This document shows positions 1 to 8,066 of a stretch of DNA of 64,000 nt, piece after piece. Location of the stretch: NCBI RefSeq assembly GCF_030160835.1, contig NZ_BSPC01000054.1:124001-188000 (forward strand), in the 5' to 3' direction. The DNA is from Labrys miyagiensis. Its GTDB lineage: Bacteria > Pseudomonadota > Alphaproteobacteria > Rhizobiales > Labraceae. The position numbers were made by a program, and so were the translations under genes. Position 1 is the first letter of the stretch, and the number at the start of each line of letters is the position of its first letter. The notes beneath the pieces are model-generated. The model saw only the letters and a program-made list of their open reading frames with translations. It had not been told where the DNA came from and searched no databases.

Positions 1-4
1 CGTC

Positions 5-919
5 ATGACCGATCTCATCGCCATCGGCGAATGCATGGTGGAACTCTCGCGTCATAGCGGCAATGTCATGAGTCTGAGCTATGGCGGCGACACCTTCAAT
101 ACCTGCGTCTACGCCGCGCGCCTCGGCCTCGATGTCGCCTATGCCACGGCGCTCGGCGATGATCCCTATTCGCAGGGCATCTGCGACCTCGCCGCCAGCG
201 AGCGCATCGCCATGACCGGCGTGCCGCGCCTGGCCGGCCGGGTGCCCGGCCTCTACGCCATCGAGACCGACGACAAGGGCGAGCGGCGCTTCTTTTATTG
301 GCGCGACAGCGCCCCCGCCCGCAGCCTGTTCGAACTTGCCGAAAGCACCGATCTCACGGCCCGCATCGAGAGGGCCGGGATCATCTATTTCTCCGGCATC
401 ACGCTGTCGCTCTATACGCCCGCCGGCCTCGACCGCTTCGAGCAGGTGCTGAAGGCCGCCAAGCGCTTCGGCGCGAGCATCGCCTTCGACGGCAATTTCC
501 GCCCGCGCGGCTGGGGCGGCAGTACCGAGCGGGCGCGCAAGACCTTTTCCCGCTTCCTGCCGCTGGTCGAAATCATGCTGCCGACCTTCGACGACGAGCA
601 GGCCCTGTGGGGGGATTTGAGGCCACAGGATACGCTGGCGCGGCTCGCCCGCTACGGCATCCGCGAGATCGTGGTGAAGGACGGCACCAACGGCGTCTAT
701 ATCCGCAGCAGCACCAGCCAGATCCATGTGCCGGTGCCTGAAAAGGTCTCGCCGGTCGACACCACGGCCGCCGGCGACAGCTTCAATGCCGGCTATCTTG
801 CCGCCCGCCATCGCGGCGCCTCCGAGGAAGCGGCGGCGCTCGCCGGCCATCGCCTCGCCGCCCGGGTGATCACCCATCGCGGCGCGATCATCCCGGCAGA
901 GGCGATGGCGGGCGTGTAG
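5..919 (+). CDS. PfkB-family sugar kinase (2-keto-3-deoxygluconate kinase-like)
   Basis: A 304-aa ribokinase/PfkB-fold kinase that probably phosphorylates a sugar or sugar acid in the cytoplasm. The N-terminus has the family pattern GECMVELS followed by a GGDTFN substrate/lid region near residue 28. The C-terminal signature DTTAAGDSFNAGYL (about residues 250-263) holds the catalytic Asp and the anion-hole glycines. The length is normal for KdgK-like enzymes. The KDG assignment rests on overall resemblance (GGDTFNT and the YWRDSAPAR stretch) and could instead be another ketose or deoxysugar acid kinase. The gene starts 4 nt into the window, so its upstream operon partners are not visible. The next stretch downstream is non-coding and then a pseudogene. 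Confidence 0.85.
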   Translation: MTDLIAIGECMVELSRHSGNVMSLSYGGDTFNTCVYAARLGLDVAYATALGDDPYSQGICDLAASERIAMTGVPRLAGRVPGLYAIETDDKGERRFFYWRDSAPARSLFELAESTDLTARIERAGIIYFSGITLSLYTPAGLDRFEQVLKAAKRFGASIAFDGNFRPRGWGGSTERARKTFSRFLPLVEIMLPTFDDEQALWGDLRPQDTLARLARYGIREIVVKDGTNGVYIRSSTSQIHVPVPEKVSPVDTTAAGDSFNAGYLAARHRGASEEAAALAGHRLAARVITHRGAIIPAEAMAGV

Positions 920-1069
920 GAGCCTGGCTCAAAAAGCGCACGATAGGGGGAAGGGCGTAGATTTTGTCGAGCTTCCAGCGATTTCTCGGTCAGGCTCCAT
1001 AGGAGCCACGCCCCCAGTACAGGCAAACCATCGCTTGCCAAACCGTCACCTGCGGTCTGTCGCTGGAGC

Positions 1070-1097
1070 ATCTTCCGATCCCATTGGATCGGAAGAT
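1070..1097. terminator. Perfect 12-bp hairpin downstream of the sugar kinase
   Basis: ATCTTCCGATCC and GGATCGGAAGAT form a perfect 12-bp stem around a 4-nt loop. There is no clear T-run, so it may be a palindromic repeat rather than a canonical intrinsic terminator. It separates the sugar kinase from the SDR remnant. Confidence 0.4.
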
Positions 1098-1131
1098 ATC
1101 TCTATCCATTTGTTTCGACACATTTTATTTA

Positions 1132-1448
1132 CGCGAACCGGTGCCACCTCGCTTGGCATTTATGCCGCCAGCGAGTTCGCTGTCACCGGCCTGACGCGCA
1201 GCGCGGCCCTGGAGCTGGCGCCTTATGGCGTACGCGTGGTGGCAACGTTGCCGCATGCCCCCCCATGATGGAGTCGTTCGTGGGCTCAGGAGAAACTGAG
1301 GGACGACAAATGGTACGCTCCACCGTTCCTCTGCTCAGGATGAGCCTTGCCCTCCGAGTAGGCCAATGCGATCCTGTTCTTGACCGCTGCCGAGAGCGCC
1401 TTCATCACCAGTGCCGAGCTTGCGGTCGACGGTGGTCGCCTTGCCTGA
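1132..1448 (+). pseudogene. Frameshifted remnant of a short-chain dehydrogenase (SDR) C-terminal half
   Basis: Three consecutive pieces in three frames together match the C-terminal half of a classical SDR. Around 1160-1262 is the active-site helix and following strand (IYAASEFAVTGLTRSAALEL, then GVRVVAT), with the catalytic Lys of YxxxK replaced by Glu. Around 1265-1352 a second frame reads MMESFVGSGE and then VPLLRMS, as after the PG motif of SDRs. Around 1371-1448 a third frame reads FLTAAESAFITSAELAVDGG and stops at TGA, the usual SDR ending. The N-terminal Rossmann half is absent. An open frame that starts at 1265 and runs into the next gene is an artefact of this decay. Confidence 0.75.
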
Positions 1449-1483
1449 TGAAACACTCCCGAAGCGAGCCAGCATTATGTTCT

Positions 1484-1603
1484 TCATGTCGCGAAGATGC
1501 CGATGTTTGGCGACACCGGAGCGAGCAGATCGCCCTGGGTCAGAAGCTCCTCGACGAGGGGCAGGATCGACCTGCTGACGTGTATTCCGCGGAAGGGCAG
1601 GTT
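1484..1603 (-). pseudogene. Possible gene fragment on the minus strand, family uncertain
   Basis: A minus-strand reading from about 1603 down to a TGA at 1484-1486 gives protein-like sequence containing SILPLVEELLTQGDLLAPV and then a short tail. The frame is closed upstream by a TAG and has no start codon. The pattern LP..VEE.L..GDLLAP faintly resembles the last strand and helix of a LysR substrate-binding domain, but it is too short to assign. It sits directly after the SDR remnant, which fits a decayed locus. Confidence 0.25.
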
Positions 1604-1642
1604 CGACTAGGCCGCAGAATGCTTTGGGGAGATGAAGTTTCC

Positions 1643-2785
1643 ATGGCTACGCAGAGAGTCAGCATCGGGGCCGCGGTCGGTCTACGTAACGGCGTGCAGC
1701 CGATGCCCAATCGGAATATCGATCTCGCCACCATCAGCGACCTGCTGGACCGCATCCCCACGGCGAGCGGCGGCACGGCGGATTCCCCCGGAGCCTGGCC
1801 GATCGATCGCGATTCGCTGATCTCGGAGATCGCCGGCCAGATCAACACCTTCCAGACCACCAACGATATGGCGTCGGCCGACTCGGTGGTGGATCCCGGT
1901 GGCGGCACGTTGCGCCTGATGAACCAATTGGCCGCCGACCCGCCCCTTGGCGCGAGGGTCTACGATCCAGGCGGCGGATTACTGGTGGACAATGTCGCGT
2001 CGGTGCCGTTTTTCGCTGCCGTCTCCAGCATGCCTGGAAGGGCGCCGCTCATTCCCATGAGCCAGCCGACGGTCTATTCGCGCCGCCTGGTCGCCGTCAC
2101 GGGAACCTCGATCAAATGGTTTGGGGTCTTGGTGCCCGCCAGTGTCGTGTTGACGATCGGGAGCGCCTCGCCCCACCTATTTTTCACCCCCACGCCCATC
2201 CAGGGCGGCTACACCGACGGCAACTACGACTCATTCGCTGGCTGGACGAAATTGTGGGACGACTATACCGACCGGATCGGCGGGCTGATTTCGGCCGCTG
2301 GCGTCAACCAAGTTCTGGTCATTCCCTTTTACAAGACGAGCCAAGGCTACAATCTCGGGAGCTTCTGCGACGACTGGAGCGATGTCGTCAGCGCGGTGGT
2401 CACTGCCGCGATGAACGACATCAACCCCTATGCCCTCAGGGACACGTTCGTGTTTTCCTCGATCTATACTTCGAGTTTCTCCAACGGCGTCAACGCGCAC
2501 CGCTCCTTCCAAACGCGCGGCGTCGGCACGGACAACATGACGGCCCGCATTTTCGACCTCGATGGGGTAGCACAGACCGGCGGCTCGACCTGGCGGCCTG
2601 CGAAGGGCATCATCTATCAGAATCGCCCATCACCATCGGGCGACAATCCTATGGGGTCGAGCTGGTACGTCGGCGGCCGCTGGGCGAACTTCGACGCGGT
2701 CGTTCCCAATGTCAGTACGCGCTACTCGCATTGGGCGTGCTCGGCCTATCTGTTGTATCACGGGCTGACGCTGTTTTCGAGCTGA
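1643..2785 (+). CDS. Orphan 380-aa protein of unknown function
   Basis: I do not recognise this family. The start was placed at the ATG at 1643 (MATQRVSIG) because it is preceded by GGGGAGA at a fair distance and because everything upstream in this frame belongs to a decayed SDR. There is no signal peptide or membrane segment. The first 100 residues are Gly/Asp/Pro-rich. The rest is rich in aromatic and small residues, with stretches such as YTDGNYDSFAGWTKLWDDY and VLVIPFYKTSQGYNLGSF that look like a folded alpha/beta enzyme or a structural protein. There are no neighbours in an operon. It could be a phage-derived or secreted protein, but nothing here proves that. Confidence 0.6.
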   Translation: MATQRVSIGAAVGLRNGVQPMPNRNIDLATISDLLDRIPTASGGTADSPGAWPIDRDSLISEIAGQINTFQTTNDMASADSVVDPGGGTLRLMNQLAADPPLGARVYDPGGGLLVDNVASVPFFAAVSSMPGRAPLIPMSQPTVYSRRLVAVTGTSIKWFGVLVPASVVLTIGSASPHLFFTPTPIQGGYTDGNYDSFAGWTKLWDDYTDRIGGLISAAGVNQVLVIPFYKTSQGYNLGSFCDDWSDVVSAVVTAAMNDINPYALRDTFVFSSIYTSSFSNGVNAHRSFQTRGVGTDNMTARIFDLDGVAQTGGSTWRPAKGIIYQNRPSPSGDNPMGSSWYVGGRWANFDAVVPNVSTRYSHWACSAYLLYHGLTLFSS

Positions 2786-3088
2786 CGGCGGCTATTGAGC
2801 CCGGCCGGTCTCGAGCGAACCTCCAGCCAGGCCCACCAGTCCCGCGCCCGGCGTTGCAGTTTGTTACACACAATTCACATACCCGCCGCCGGAATGCCAC
2901 GTTCTGCCAGCATGAACATTGCGCGTGATAAGTGACCGCTGAGCTTGAATCGCGGGGAGTGCCTTGTTAGTGCTCTCCCGATGGCATGTGCCCTTTTCTG
3001 TCGGTCACGATCCAGTTCAGGGCGCAGTGACGTGTCGACAGTGGGCGGGTCCGTTGAGGCGGCCGCCTTTCAGGATGGGGCTTAAGGC
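2786..3088. other. Intergenic region upstream of lpiA
   Basis: No gene is visible in these 303 bases. There is an imperfect dyad around 2955-2985 (CGGGGAGTGC facing GCTCTCCCGA), and the stretch should carry the lpiA promoter. I cannot assign -35/-10 boxes with confidence. Confidence 0.4.
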
Positions 3089-5764
3089 ATGGCTGAGATT
3101 GTGGGATCGCTCGATCGCGCCGTGACGCGCGACGATGCTCCCGGCCCCTCGCCTGCACCCGCTGGAATCGCCGCGGTCCCTCCTGCTCAAGGTAGCTGGC
3201 TGAAGCGGATCGACTGGAGCAAGGCCGGCCTTCTCGTCGGCCTCGCCCTCTTCCTCATCGCTGCCTTCGTCCTCTATGACACGCTGGAAGACCTGACCTG
3301 GAACGACATCGCCAACGCGCTGTCGCGCATCGTCTGGCACCAGGTGGCGCTGGCCTTCGCCGCCGCCGCCCTCTCCTATGCCGCGCTGATCGGCTATGAC
3401 ATCCTGGCGCTGCACCATGTCGGGGCAAAGCAGGTGCCGCTGCCCGCCGTCGCGTTCACCTCCTTCGTCAGCCAGACCTTCACCTTCACGCTGGGCTTCG
3501 GCGTGCTGACAGGCGGGGCGGTGCGCTGGCGCATGTATCAGGGCTATGGCCTCAAGCCCAGCCAGATCCTCGCCGTCGGCGCGCTCACTACCCTGACTTT
3601 CTGGCTCGGCATCGCCACGGTGGCGGCCATCTGCCTGCTGTTCCGGCCGAGTTCGCTGGCGCCCATCGACGGTCTGGCGCCCAATCTCAACTTCATCATC
3701 GGCGTTGCCGTGCTTGTCGGCGTCGGCACCTGGGTGACGGTCTCGACCATCCGCAAGCGCACGCTAACGGTGGGCGAAGTGACCATGCCCCTGCCCGGCC
3801 CGCAGGCGACGCTCGGCGCCATTCTCGTCGGCCTGCTCGACACCGTCGCCGCCGCGGCGGCACTCTGGCTGATCCTGCCCGCCGGGCCCGATGCCGGCTT
3901 CATCAGCTTCCTGGCCGTGTTCGCCATCGCGACCGTGCTCGGCGTCATCAGCCATGTCCCCGGCGGCGTCGGCGTCTTCGAAGCGACGCTGCTGCTCGCC
4001 CAGCCGCAGATCCCGCGCGGCGACATGTGGGCCTCGCTGATCCTGTTCCGCCTCGTCTACTACATCATCCCGTTCGCCATCGCCTGCCTGATGTTCGGCG
4101 CCTATGAAGTGCGCCAGCGCCAGCAGGAGGTCGGCCAGTTCGCCAAGGCGTTGCGCTCCTTCGCCCGGCCGATCGCCCCGCGCGCCGCCGGCATCGCGGT
4201 GTTCCTCGGCGGTGTCGTGCTTCTGTTCTCCAGCGCCACGCCCGAGGAGCATTACCGCATCGCCATCCTGCGCACGATCATCCCGCTGCCTTTCGTCGAG
4301 CTCTCGCAGCTCGCCGGCAGCATCGCTGGCATGGTGCTCCTGATCATCTCCTACGGCCTGGTGCGGCGCATGGCCAACGCCCAGCGCCTGGCCGTGCTAC
4401 TGCTGCTCGCCGGCGCCGTCTGCGCCCTGTTCAAGGGCCTCGATGTCGAGGAAGCCATCATCTGCTCGATCGTTGCGGGCCTGCTCGTGCTCTACAAGGA
4501 CGAGTTCTACCGCCAGGCCGAGCTCTTCTCGGTACGCCCCTCCTTCCATTGGATCATCGCCTGCATCGTGGCTGTTGGAGCCACCATCTGGCTCGGCTTC
4601 TTCGTCTATTCCAATGTCGACTACCAGCATAAGCTGTGGTGGGACTTCGCCTACAGCGACGATGCCCCGCGCTTCCTGCGCGCCACGCTCGCCACCGTGG
4701 TGGTCGCCTTCGGCATTGCCGCCTACATCATCATGCACCGCACGCGCGCCGCCTTCGATCCGGCCACGCGCGAGGAGCTGGCAACACTGGAGCCGCTGAT
4801 CGAGGCGAGCACCCGCTCCGACGCCCATCTCGCCATGCTCGGCGACAAGCGCTTCCTGCTCTCGGCCAGCGGCAAGGGCTTCACCATGTATGGCGTGCAG
4901 GGCCGCAGCTGGATCGCCATGAGTGATCCTGTGGCGCCCGAGGAAGAGATCGACGGCATGGTCTGGCGCTTCAAGGAGCTGGTGGATCGCAATGGCGGCA
5001 TGCCAGTGTTCTACCAGATCACCACCGGCCATCTGCCCGCTTATCTCGATGCCGGCTTCTCGCTGGCCAAGCTCGGCGAGGAAGCCTGGGTCGATCTCAG
5101 CAAATTCACGCTGGAGGGCAGCGAGGGCCGACGCCTGCGCCAGGCCAAGGCCAAAGCCGAACGCTCCGGCGCCACTTTCGAGCTCGTGCCAGCGGCCAAA
5201 GTCGAAACCATTCTTCCTGAGCTCGAGGCGGTCTCCGATGCCTGGCTCGCGGAAAAGGGTAACAAGGAGAAGGGCTTCTCGCTCGGCTTCTGGTCATCAG
5301 ACTATGTCAGGCGCTACGACCAGGCCGTGATCCGGCAGAGCGGCCGCATCGTCGCCTTCGCCAATATCTGGCGCGGCGCCGACAAGAAGGAATACACGGT
5401 CGACCTGATGCGCTATCTGCCTGATGGACCGGCCGGCATGATGGACCTCCTGTTCATTGGCCTGCTCTCCCAGGCCAAGAGCGAGAGCTATCAGTGGTTC
5501 AATCTCGGCATGGCGCCCCTCTCCGGCCTGGCGCGCCACCCCCTCGCTTCGCTGTGGAGCCGGGTCGGCGCCTTCGTCTACCGGCGTGGCGACCGCTTTT
5601 ATAATTTCGAAGGGCTTCGGTCCTACAAGGACAAATTCAAGCCGGAATGGCGGCCGAAATATCTTGCATTCCCGGGTGGATTGGCCCTACCGCAAATTCT
5701 CATGGATGTTACCGGCTTGATTTCCTCAAGCCCGAGACGAGCTTTGTCTGAGGAGACTACTTGA
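3089..5764 (+). CDS. lpiA: Bifunctional lysylphosphatidylglycerol flippase/synthetase (MprF/LpiA)
   Basis: A large inner-membrane enzyme that transfers lysine from Lys-tRNA to phosphatidylglycerol and flips the product, lowering surface negative charge. Residues about 45-340 form the multi-helix flippase domain, including the conserved GVISHVPGGVGVFEA stretch near residue 285. Further membrane helices run to about 550. The last 330 residues form the soluble DUF2156 GNAT-like synthase domain (GDKRFLLSASGKGFTMYGVQ, then WFNLGMAPLSGL and FYNFEGLRSYKDKFKPEWRP). The length of 891 aa fits the family. The stop codon overlaps the ATG of the next gene (TGATG), so the two are translationally coupled. 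This lpiA-acvB order is the one known from Rhizobium tropici and Agrobacterium, where lpiA is linked to acid tolerance. Confidence 0.93.
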   Translation: MAEIVGSLDRAVTRDDAPGPSPAPAGIAAVPPAQGSWLKRIDWSKAGLLVGLALFLIAAFVLYDTLEDLTWNDIANALSRIVWHQVALAFAAAALSYAALIGYDILALHHVGAKQVPLPAVAFTSFVSQTFTFTLGFGVLTGGAVRWRMYQGYGLKPSQILAVGALTTLTFWLGIATVAAICLLFRPSSLAPIDGLAPNLNFIIGVAVLVGVGTWVTVSTIRKRTLTVGEVTMPLPGPQATLGAILVGLLDTVAAAAALWLILPAGPDAGFISFLAVFAIATVLGVISHVPGGVGVFEATLLLAQPQIPRGDMWASLILFRLVYYIIPFAIACLMFGAYEVRQRQQEVGQFAKALRSFARPIAPRAAGIAVFLGGVVLLFSSATPEEHYRIAILRTIIPLPFVELSQLAGSIAGMVLLIISYGLVRRMANAQRLAVLLLLAGAVCALFKGLDVEEAIICSIVAGLLVLYKDEFYRQAELFSVRPSFHWIIACIVAVGATIWLGFFVYSNVDYQHKLWWDFAYSDDAPRFLRATLATVVVAFGIAAYIIMHRTRAAFDPATREELATLEPLIEASTRSDAHLAMLGDKRFLLSASGKGFTMYGVQGRSWIAMSDPVAPEEEIDGMVWRFKELVDRNGGMPVFYQITTGHLPAYLDAGFSLAKLGEEAWVDLSKFTLEGSEGRRLRQAKAKAERSGATFELVPAAKVETILPELEAVSDAWLAEKGNKEKGFSLGFWSSDYVRRYDQAVIRQSGRIVAFANIWRGADKKEYTVDLMRYLPDGPAGMMDLLFIGLLSQAKSESYQWFNLGMAPLSGLARHPLASLWSRVGAFVYRRGDRFYNFEGLRSYKDKFKPEWRPKYLAFPGGLALPQILMDVTGLISSSPRRALSEETT

Positions 5765-7113
5765 TGCGGCGCATCGCCTTGTTCTGCGTTGCCATGCTGG
5801 CTTGTACGACTTCTGCCCTTGCGGCACCCCGTCAGGTCCAGGTCCAGGAAGAAATCCTCGGCAAAGTCACTGTTCTCGCTCCGGAGGACGAACCCACCAA
5901 GTTCATCGCGCTACTCTCCGACAAGGACGGCTTCTCGCCGGCCTATAACGACGTGGCCGAAAAGCTGGTGGCCCAGGGCAGCGCCGTGATGCTGATCGAT
6001 TCCCAGGCCTTCATCGATGGCCTTGCCAAGGGCGACGAGGAAGACTGCCATTATGCCTTCGGCGACATCGAGGACGCCTCCCGCGAAGCGCAGCGCCAAT
6101 TGGGCATGCAGACCTGGCGCTGGCCGGTGGTGATGGGCCTCGGCAAGCTCGGCGGCACCTACGCCTATATCAACCTCGCCCAGGCTCCGGAGAACACCGC
6201 GGCCGGCGCGGTCTCCACCGATTTCAGCGATGAGATGGCCTCCAAGCTGCGCATGTGCGACGGCCCCTCGAGCGACAAAGCCGCCGACGGCAATTGGAAG
6301 TACAAACCGCTGGAGGAGATGCCCGGCCGCTGGACGCTGGTCACCTCCTCTCCGCCCGACGCCACCGAGCAGGCCTTCATCGCCGGCACCAAGGGCGCGA
6401 CCTCGGTCGTCACTGCTGACGGCACGGATGCTGTCAACGACGCTGCCGTAAAGGCGGCCGTCGAGATGGGCGCGCCGCCGAACCAGGAACTGAGCGACCT
6501 GCCCCTGGTGGAATTGCCTGCTTCCGGGCCGCCGGTCGGCCTCGCCATCTTCATCTCCGGTGACGGGGGCTGGCGCGACATCGACAAGACCATCGGCGAG
6601 ATCCTGCAGAAGGAAGGCGTCGCGGTGGTGGGCGTCGATTCGCTGCGTTATTTCTGGAGCACCAAGGAGCCGGATGTCATCGCCGGCGACCTTACCCGCA
6701 TCATCAGCTATTACACCAAGCTGTGGGGGGCCAAGCGCATCGCGATAATCGGCTATTCGCTCGGGGCAGACGTGATCCCCTTCACCTGGCAGAAGCTGTC
6801 GCCGCAGACCCAGAAGAAGGTCAACCTCCTCGCCATGCTGGGCCTGGAACCCACCGCCGACTTCGAAATCTCGGTGTCCGGCTGGCTCGGCGTCGCTTCC
6901 TCCTCCGATGTGGACCTGAAGCCCTATCTGCCCGGCCTGCCCTTCGAGAAGACCATGTGCTTCTACGGCGCAGAGGAAGTGCCCGACAACGACACGGCCT
7001 GCGTCTTCCCGGAGATGAAGAAGGCCGAGATCATCGAGCGCCCCGGCGGCCACCACTTCGACGGCAATTACGAACCGGTGGCGCGCGCCATCCTGGATCG
7101 GCTGAAGAAGTAG
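5764..7113 (+). CDS. acvB: AcvB/VirJ-family periplasmic protein (lysyl-PG hydrolase type)
   Basis: A 449-aa exported alpha/beta-hydrolase-like protein. In Agrobacterium, AcvB hydrolyses lysyl-phosphatidylglycerol made by LpiA and is needed for T-DNA transfer and acid tolerance. A signal peptide (MRRIALFCVAMLACTTSALA) is followed by a degenerate N-terminal hydrolase half (FIALLSDKDGFSP). The C-terminal VirJ domain carries FISGDGGWRDIDK, DSLRYFWSTKEP, the nucleophile elbow GYSLGAD near residue 335 and the C-terminal histidine motif PGGHHFDGNY. The ATG overlaps the lpiA stop, so the TTG one codon earlier was not chosen. A second paralog lies at 11949-13295. Confidence 0.9.
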   Translation: MRRIALFCVAMLACTTSALAAPRQVQVQEEILGKVTVLAPEDEPTKFIALLSDKDGFSPAYNDVAEKLVAQGSAVMLIDSQAFIDGLAKGDEEDCHYAFGDIEDASREAQRQLGMQTWRWPVVMGLGKLGGTYAYINLAQAPENTAAGAVSTDFSDEMASKLRMCDGPSSDKAADGNWKYKPLEEMPGRWTLVTSSPPDATEQAFIAGTKGATSVVTADGTDAVNDAAVKAAVEMGAPPNQELSDLPLVELPASGPPVGLAIFISGDGGWRDIDKTIGEILQKEGVAVVGVDSLRYFWSTKEPDVIAGDLTRIISYYTKLWGAKRIAIIGYSLGADVIPFTWQKLSPQTQKKVNLLAMLGLEPTADFEISVSGWLGVASSSDVDLKPYLPGLPFEKTMCFYGAEEVPDNDTACVFPEMKKAEIIERPGGHHFDGNYEPVARAILDRLKK

Positions 7114-7179
7114 GAGGAGATGGCGGTTTCGGCTGCCATTTTCTTTCTGGCCGAGTGATGTGACACGGCGGGAGGCTTT

Positions 7180-7256
7180 CCTGGGACCGCAGGCGTCCCG
7201 CCTGCACCTTGGACCGCAACGTTTCCAAGAGCAGGCGAGACGCCTGCGGTCCCAGG
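7180..7256. repeat. Hairpin repeat, CTTGGAAACG-loop family
   Basis: Arms CCTGGGACCGCAGGCGTC and GACGCCTGCGGTCCCAGG pair almost perfectly around a loop that contains CTTGGAAACG on the minus strand. It lies between the convergent ends of acvB and hicB, where it may serve as a two-way terminator. Confidence 0.85.
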
Positions 7257-7276
7257 AACGCCTCCAGCCGCTTATC

Positions 7277-7687
7277 CTATATGCCGGTCCGGATTTTTTC
7301 CCTGGCGGCATGCGCCAGAAAGCTGGATCGCGTCAGTCCACGCGCTTCAGCCGCCGCATCGATCTCCGCGACGAGATCCGGATCGATCGAGATATTCAGA
7401 CGCACCCATTTCTTGGCAGCTTCAGGCAGATAGGGAATAGCGATGAAAATCGCCCCCTCTCCCAGCGCCTGACTGACTTCCGGATCGTCGTGCAATTCCC
7501 AATGAGAGCGGGCAACGGGACGCTGGCGGCCGGCACGCTCTTCATCGTCTATCCATTCCGCGAGAGCCGCGATGGCATTGCCGACGGCCTCATCCATGGT
7601 CTTGCCCATGGCGACACAGCCTGGGCAATCGGGAAAGGAAACGCCGATGGAAGGAGCCTTGCCATCCACGAGTGCAACATATCGCAT
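7277..7687 (-). CDS. hicB: HicB-family antitoxin with C-terminal RHH DNA-binding domain
   Basis: A 136-aa antitoxin. Residues about 1-65 have the HicB partial RNase-H-like fold signature (VSFPDCPGCVAMGKTMDEAV). The C-terminal 45 residues (VRLNISIDPDLVAEIDAAAE, then RSSFLAHAARE) form a ribbon-helix-helix domain that would bind the operator and autoregulate the pair. It starts 9 nt after the hicA stop on the same strand. The order hicA-hicB is the common one. The length is typical of the long HicB type. Confidence 0.88.
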   Translation of the reverse strand: MRYVALVDGKAPSIGVSFPDCPGCVAMGKTMDEAVGNAIAALAEWIDDEERAGRQRPVARSHWELHDDPEVSQALGEGAIFIAIPYLPEAAKKWVRLNISIDPDLVAEIDAAAEARGLTRSSFLAHAAREKIRTGI

Positions 7688-7696
7688 GAATTCCTC

Positions 7697-7885
7697 CTAT
7701 CTCCAGCCCGCGGCCTTGGCGATAGAGCGCGCGACACCTGGCGAAAGTTCACGATGACGCGGCACCATTATCGAGGAAAAGCCCGGCTCGACGAACTTAT
7801 CGTGCTCACCGCCTCCGACATTTACCCATCCCTCCGCTTCAAGACGCTTGACGATCTTGTTGCGGTTGGTCTCCGGAGCGGTCAT
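7697..7885 (-). CDS. hicA: HicA-family toxin (mRNA interferase)
   Basis: A 62-aa double-stranded-RNA-binding-fold toxin that cleaves mRNA when not bound by HicB. The sequence shows the N-terminal helix (RNKIVKRLEAEGW), the catalytic His in GGGEHDKF (about residue 27), the strand SSIMVPRHRELSPGVAR and the closing helix. The family usually has GG(S/D)H, so GGGEH is a small variation that keeps the His. The pair is transcribed towards lpiA-acvB and lies between two unrelated plus-strand genes. Confidence 0.87.
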   Translation of the reverse strand: MTAPETNRNKIVKRLEAEGWVNVGGGEHDKFVEPGFSSIMVPRHRELSPGVARSIAKAAGWR

Positions 7886-8066
7886 GCGTGAACCTCAAAT
7901 ATAAAGGATTCACTGGCATTAAATGGCTCGATGGTCAAATTATTTTACGCAATGCATTACACAAAATCGCCGACATAAGGCATCATACCAACTCTCTTGA
8001 CTTGCCTGCGTCACATCCCTGTGGAAGGCTTGGCAGACCCACTGTCCGCACTCCCGGGAGAGGCCC

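Noticed and set aside
1265-1642. N-terminal 126 codons of the open frame ending at 2785
   Set aside because: The first part matches an SDR C-terminal segment and the rest is non-conserved. The true start is best placed at 1643 with its own ribosome-binding site.
7277-7885. HicAB as a novel toxin-antitoxin type
   Set aside because: Both proteins carry the standard HicA and HicB signatures and order; it is an ordinary type II pair.
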